A DNA stretch of 17,667 nt, from contig CAKUKR010000048.1 of NCBI GenBank assembly GCA_934663645.1, positions 1 to 17,667 of the forward strand, read 5' to 3'. The notes under the pieces are model-generated. The model did no database searches and was not told where the DNA came from. It saw nothing but the letters and a program-made list of their open reading frames with translations. Numbering within the stretch: position 1 is the stretch's first letter; each line of letters begins with the position of its first letter. Shown piece by piece: positions 14,107 through 17,667 of the stretch. The position numbers were made by a program, and so were the translations under genes. Source of the DNA: an uncultured Muribaculaceae bacterium. Its GTDB lineage: Bacteria > Bacteroidota > Bacteroidia > Bacteroidales > Muribaculaceae.

Positions 14107-16137
14107 ATGGAAATCAATCCCCAAATTCTCAACACAGCCGCAGACAACCTGCGTGTGCTCATCGCCCAAATGGTCGAAACTGCCAAGTCAGGACACCCCG
14201 GAGGCGCAATGGGAGGCGCAGACTTTGCCAACGTCCTCTTCTCAAAGTACCTGGTCTACGACCCCAATGACCCGACATGGATAGCCCGCGACAGGTTCTT
14301 CCTCGACCCGGGGCACATGTCCCCGATGCTATACGGCGTGCTTGCCCTCTCCGGCAAGTTCACTATTGACGAGCTCAAACAGTTCCGCCAGTGGGGCAGC
14401 GAAACGCCTGGACACCCGGAACTCAACCCGGCCCGCGGCATCGAAAACACGTCAGGCCCGCTCGGCCAAGGTCATGTCATGGCTGTCGGCTGCGCCATTG
14501 CCGAGCGTTTCCTTGTGGCACGCTTCGGCGAGACACTCGCCCACAAGACATACGCATACATCTCTGACGGCGGCATTCAGGAGGAAGTGTCGCAGGGCGC
14601 CGGCCGCATCGCCGGACACCTCGGATTGAGCAACCTAATAATGTTCTATGACGCCAACGACGTGCAGCTCTCCACCACCGTTGCCGAGGTGACATCCGAG
14701 GACACTGCTGCCAAATACCGCGCATGGGGCTGGAACGTCCTCGAAATCAACGGCTCTGACCCAGTCGCAATTTGCGGTGCGCTCGAAGTCGCCAATCAGG
14801 AACGCCGCCGCCCTACCCTCATCATAGGCCACACCATAATGGCTCGCGGCGCTGTCACTGCCGACGGCAAGTCGATGGAAGGCTGGGTATCAACCCACGG
14901 CCAGCCCATCTCCAAGGCCGGCGCTGACATAGCAGCCACAATACGCAACCTCGGAGGTAATCCCGAAAACCCATGGGAGGTACGCCCCGAGACTGCAGAG
15001 CTGTATGAACAGCGGCGCAAACAGCTCACCAGCATTGCAGCAGCCCGCCACAATGACGAAAACGAATGGCGCAAGAAGAACCCTGAACTCGCCAAGACAC
15101 TCGACGGATACATCGCCGGCAAACTCCCCGAACTCGACTGGGACAAGGTGGTTGTTAAGCCCAACAGCGCGACACGCGCCGCTTCCGCAGCTGTCCTCTC
15201 ATTCCTTGCCGAAAACATCGGCAACATGATTGTCTCAAGCGCAGACCTCGCCAACTCCGACAAGACTGACGGCTTCCTCAAGAAGACAAGCCAAATCGAG
15301 CCTGGCGACTTCAACGGCGCGTTCTTGCAGTCTGGCGTGGCAGAACTCACAATGGCGTGCATCATGAACGGCATAGCACTCCACGGCGGAATGTACGCCG
15401 CGTGCGGTACATTCTTCGTGTTCTCAGACTACATGAAGCCGGCTATACGCATCTCAGCCCTCATGGAGCAGCCTGTGAAATACATCTTCACCCACGATGC
15501 GTTCCGTGTCGGCGAGGACGGCCCGACTCACGAGCCTGTCGAGCAGGAAGCACAGATACGTCTGCTCGAGCAGATGAACAACCTCTCCGGCCGCCCCGCA
15601 GCACTCGTGCTACGTCCCGCAGACGCTGCCGAGACTGTGGCTTGCTACCGCATGGCGATGGAAAACACCGAATCTCCCTCGGTAATGATACTCTCACGCC
15701 AGGACATCAAGGACATTCCCGGCGATGACCGCCGTCAACAGGCATTTGGCGCAATCCGTGGCGGATATGAGGTAATGACAGCTGAAAACCCTGATGTTGT
15801 GCTTGTAGCCGACGGAAGCGAGGTGTCCCTGCTCTGCGATGTGGCTGAATCGCTGAAACAGGACGGCATACACACCCGCGTCGTGTCGATGCCCTCTATC
15901 GGCGTGTTCACTTGCCAGGACAAGGCATACCGCGACAGCATCCTCCCGGAGGGCGTGCCAACATTCGCGCTCACCGCCGGCCTGCCCGCGACATTCTACC
16001 CGATCAGCCGCGACAACTGGCGCATTTTCGGCCTCAAACGCTTCGGAGCATCTGCCCCGTACAAGGTTTTGGACGAAAAATTCGGCTATACGACCGAAAA
16101 TATTGCATCTGAGGTCAAACAAATGATTAAGAAATAG
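14107..16137 (+). CDS. tkt: Transketolase
   Basis: This is a 676-residue cytoplasmic thiamine-diphosphate enzyme moving two-carbon ketol units between sugar phosphates in the pentose phosphate pathway; the length is normal. The first domain has SGHPGGAMGGADFANVLF, the PGHMSPMLYGVLALSG stretch and the ThDP/metal motif SDGGIQEE (D154-G155), with the partner YDANDVQ. The pyrimidine-binding domain holds the catalytic-type glutamate E413 in SGVAELTMACI, and the phosphate/substrate motif VGEDGPTHEP is at 468-477. A C-terminal domain follows. The start at 14107 (MEINPQILNTAADNLRVLIAQM) matches transketolase N-termini. It probably shares the promoter of the upstream sugar transporter, since no TAnnTTTG is seen in the 96-nt gap. 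Immediately after the stop lies the -33 box of the ompA-type gene. Confidence 0.97.
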   Translation: MEINPQILNTAADNLRVLIAQMVETAKSGHPGGAMGGADFANVLFSKYLVYDPNDPTWIARDRFFLDPGHMSPMLYGVLALSGKFTIDELKQFRQWGSETPGHPELNPARGIENTSGPLGQGHVMAVGCAIAERFLVARFGETLAHKTYAYISDGGIQEEVSQGAGRIAGHLGLSNLIMFYDANDVQLSTTVAEVTSEDTAAKYRAWGWNVLEINGSDPVAICGALEVANQERRRPTLIIGHTIMARGAVTADGKSMEGWVSTHGQPISKAGADIAATIRNLGGNPENPWEVRPETAELYEQRRKQLTSIAAARHNDENEWRKKNPELAKTLDGYIAGKLPELDWDKVVVKPNSATRAASAAVLSFLAENIGNMIVSSADLANSDKTDGFLKKTSQIEPGDFNGAFLQSGVAELTMACIMNGIALHGGMYAACGTFFVFSDYMKPAIRISALMEQPVKYIFTHDAFRVGEDGPTHEPVEQEAQIRLLEQMNNLSGRPAALVLRPADAAETVACYRMAMENTESPSVMILSRQDIKDIPGDDRRQQAFGAIRGGYEVMTAENPDVVLVADGSEVSLLCDVAESLKQDGIHTRVVSMPSIGVFTCQDKAYRDSILPEGVPTFALTAGLPATFYPISRDNWRIFGLKRFGASAPYKVLDEKFGYTTENIASEVKQMIKK

Positions 16138-16167
16138 TTTGCGAACAGAATTTTTATTGTAACTTTG
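16138..16167 (+). promoter_or_regulatory. Promoter of the OmpA-family gene
   Basis: TTTG (16138-16141) starts one base after the transketolase stop, followed by an 18-nt spacer and TAACTTTG (16160-16167), a strong Bacteroidetes-type promoter. The expected start near 16174 gives a leader of about 120 nt. Confidence 0.85.
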
Positions 16168-16184
16168 CACAATAATCGTAGGCT

Positions 16185-16252
16185 CGCCCTTTTCGCTCCC
16201 TCCAAGCGGAGGGATACAAGGCAGCAATGCCGGGCGCAGAGGGTATGCATAC
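16185..16252 (+). ncRNA. Structured leader RNA of the OmpA-family mRNA (candidate three-way junction)
   Basis: An outer stem CGCCC (16185-16189) with GGGCG (16232-16236) encloses two perfect hairpins. The first is TCCCTCC/GGAGGGA with loop AAGC (16197-16214). The second is GGCA/TGCC with a GNRA-type GCAA loop (16220-16231). Downstream is the 10-bp palindrome GTATGCATAC (16243-16252), then an AT-rich stretch to the ATG at 16295. The arrangement resembles a compact three-way junction. I do not recognise it as a known riboswitch class; it could instead be an mRNA-stability or ribosome-protein control element. Confidence 0.5.
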
Positions 16253-16294
16253 GGTAAAAGTGAATAAAATTATAACTATTAATATTGTTGTTTT

Positions 16295-17509
16295 ATGAAA
16301 AAACTTGGATTACTTGCTCTGGCTGCTGCCGCTGTATGCGGTACATCAGCAGCTTCTGCCCAGGAAGTGACCTATGTTGAGGATTGCTCACAGGGCCTGT
16401 TGATCAATCGTGCTCCGAACAACTGGTTCATCACCGCTCAGGGTGGTGCAAACATCTTGTTCTCTCACCACGATGTTCACGCAAAATTCCAAAACCGTAT
16501 CGGCCCGCAGGCTAACCTCTTCGTCGGCAAGTGGGTAACTCCCGTGTTCGGATTCCGCATGGGTGCTTCTTGGATCATGCCCAAGGGCGCTACTGTTGAA
16601 GACGGATTCTTCCGCAAGATGAACGCCGGCACTCTCGACGGCAACAGCAACTACTACGATGAGAAATTCATGGGCCTCGGTCCGGAATTCGACATCCTCG
16701 TCAACCTCACCAACTGGTGGTGCGGCTACAAGCCCAACCGCGTCTACAATGCAGTCCTCCACGGAGGTGCTGGTGCATACTGGACATTCGCACGCCGTTT
16801 CAAAGGCGACGACATCAAGTGGCGTGCTGCCCACAACACTATGCTGTTCGCAAACATCGGTCTGCAGAACAACTTCCGCGTGTCTAAGCACGTTGACATC
16901 TTCGTTGACGCTCAGTTCGAGATCATCGACATGAACAACACTGACGCTTACTGCGACTACAACGCATACTTCACAGCAAGCCTCAACGCCGGTTTCACTT
17001 ACAACTTCGGCAAGACTGACTGGAACTGCCCCGTCACCGCTGTTTGCCCCACTTGGAAGTACACCGACGCAGAGGGTGACGCTCTCGTTGCCAAGCTCGC
17101 CCAGGCTGACCGCAAGATCCGCGACCTCCAGGCTCAGCTCGACGACTGCCTCAACCGCCCCGTTGAGCAGAAAGCTGCTAAGTGCGAAGGCCTCGCTACT
17201 ATCTACTACCCCATCAACGTCTACACTCTCGACAAGCGCGACAAGATGCTCCTCAACTCTGTTGCCGAGGTCATGAAGAACAACTCAAACCAGACTTACA
17301 CTCTGACTGGTTGGGCTGACAACTACACCGGTACTGACGAAATCAACACTCGTCTCCGTCACAACCGTGTAAACGGCGTAAAGGACTACCTCATCGGCCG
17401 TGGTGTAAACGCAGATCAGCTCGAGGCTGGCATCGACGCTAACAACCTCACTGACTTCGGTGAGAAGTGCGCTCCGCTCGACCGCGCTGTGACTATCGCA
17501 GAAAAATAA
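16295..17509 (+). CDS. OmpA-family outer membrane protein
   Basis: This 404-residue outer-membrane/peptidoglycan-linking protein starts with a Sec signal peptide (MKKLGLLALAAAAVCGTSAASA, cleaved before QEV). An N-terminal region of about 240 residues, rich in aromatic and alternating residues (for example FGFRMGASWIMP, ASLNAGFTYNFGK), is consistent with an eight-stranded beta-barrel. A short coiled-coil-like linker (KLAQADRKIRDLQAQLDDC, about 270-290) follows. The C-terminal OmpA-like domain (about 300-404) has D342 in GWADNYTG and R358 in HNRVNGV at the positions used for diaminopimelate binding. The gene uses GCT, CGT and TTC-type codons much more than its neighbours, as expected for an abundant protein. 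It has a strong promoter, a folded leader, an AT-rich start region and a strong terminator. OmpA membership is sure; the exact paralogue is not. Confidence 0.95.
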   Translation: MKKLGLLALAAAAVCGTSAASAQEVTYVEDCSQGLLINRAPNNWFITAQGGANILFSHHDVHAKFQNRIGPQANLFVGKWVTPVFGFRMGASWIMPKGATVEDGFFRKMNAGTLDGNSNYYDEKFMGLGPEFDILVNLTNWWCGYKPNRVYNAVLHGGAGAYWTFARRFKGDDIKWRAAHNTMLFANIGLQNNFRVSKHVDIFVDAQFEIIDMNNTDAYCDYNAYFTASLNAGFTYNFGKTDWNCPVTAVCPTWKYTDAEGDALVAKLAQADRKIRDLQAQLDDCLNRPVEQKAAKCEGLATIYYPINVYTLDKRDKMLLNSVAEVMKNNSNQTYTLTGWADNYTGTDEINTRLRHNRVNGVKDYLIGRGVNADQLEAGIDANNLTDFGEKCAPLDRAVTIAEK

Positions 17510-17526
17510 TTCTCGATAACTCATAA

Positions 17527-17542
17527 ACCGGGTTCGCCCGGT
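17527..17542 (+). other. UUCG-capped hairpin after the OmpA gene
   Basis: ACCGGG (17527-17532) pairs perfectly with CCCGGT (17537-17542) around a TTCG tetraloop, an unusually stable RNA hairpin, 17 nt after the stop. It is followed by AAACATAA rather than a U-tract, so it likely protects the mRNA 3' end or supports the terminator that follows. Confidence 0.7.
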
Positions 17543-17547
17543 AAACA

Positions 17548-17585
17548 TAATCCCGGTGCCTCACGGCATCGGGATTACTTGTTTC
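17548..17585 (+). terminator. Rho-independent terminator of the OmpA gene
   Basis: TAATCCCG (17548-17555) pairs with CGGGATTA (17570-17577). A G-T pair and TGCC/GGCA continue the stem to 13 bp with a TCAC loop. CTTGTTT follows. Together with the preceding UUCG hairpin it makes a strong double 3' structure. Confidence 0.85.
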
Positions 17586-17638
17586 CACCTCATCAGCCGC
17601 AGAGAGTGTTAAATATACACAAATCAAACAGCCCCTCC

Positions 17639-17667
17639 TTTGCCGTTTGAAATAAAAGCACTAACTT
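17639..17667 (+). promoter_or_regulatory. Partial promoter at the right edge
   Basis: TTTG (17639-17642), a 19-nt spacer and TAACTT (17662-17667) match a Bacteroidetes promoter whose -7 box is cut by the window end. It implies a further plus-strand transcript just outside. The sequence between the terminator and here holds nothing else recognisable. Confidence 0.65.

Noticed and set aside
1..17667. CRISPR arrays, insertion sequences, integrases, att sites or a replication origin
   Set aside because: No tandem direct repeats, transposase or recombinase motifs, or DnaA-box clusters were seen on reading both strands.

Overview
The window looks like a chromosomal piece of a GC-rich Bacteroidales bacterium, most likely Muribaculaceae; the family assignment is inference. 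The support is (i) repeated Bacteroidetes-type promoters, TTTG or TTG about 18-22 nt upstream of TAnnTTTG, in front of most transcription units; (ii) few Shine-Dalgarno sites; (iii) Bacteroidetes-restricted families such as DUF4494, TPR-TM-HTH regulators, and a surface protein with a T9SS-like C-terminal domain; (iv) high-GC coding sequence with AT-rich leaders. No phage, IS, CRISPR or integrase signal is visible.

Layout. Positions 1-1921 (minus) hold two short chromate-transporter-family genes, joined by an ATGA overlap, followed by the 5' part of folC, which runs off the left edge. Positions 2055-5774 (minus) are dnaE, the replicative DNA polymerase III alpha subunit, with its own terminator. 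Positions 5935-6006 (minus) are tRNA-Glu(CTC) with a clear promoter and terminator. Positions 6230-8883 (plus) form a three-gene operon: a degenerate short-chain-dehydrogenase-like protein, an exported thioredoxin lipoprotein, and a TPR-transmembrane-HTH regulator. A bidirectional hairpin separates it from a convergent 728-residue secreted protein (8939-11125, minus). Next come a plus-strand pair, DUF4494 and YggS/PLPBP (11423-12534), then an MFS sugar transporter of the FucP type (12670-14010) with transketolase (14107-16137). Last is an OmpA-family outer membrane protein (16295-17509) with a structured leader and a strong terminator. The window ends inside a further promoter.

How the parts fit. 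Much of the content is housekeeping: DNA replication, folate metabolism, PLP homeostasis, the pentose phosphate pathway, a Glu tRNA and the outer membrane. The most system-like accessory unit is 6172-8883. There an envelope thioredoxin is translationally coupled to a membrane protein with an export-side TPR domain and a cytoplasmic HTH, which suggests a one-component envelope-to-nucleoid signalling pathway, possibly redox-linked (inference). Other points worth a look are a folded, three-way-junction-like leader on the ompA-type mRNA, a perfect 9-bp inverted repeat over the MFS promoter, and full retention of the PHP metal ligands in DnaE, which predicts intrinsic proofreading.
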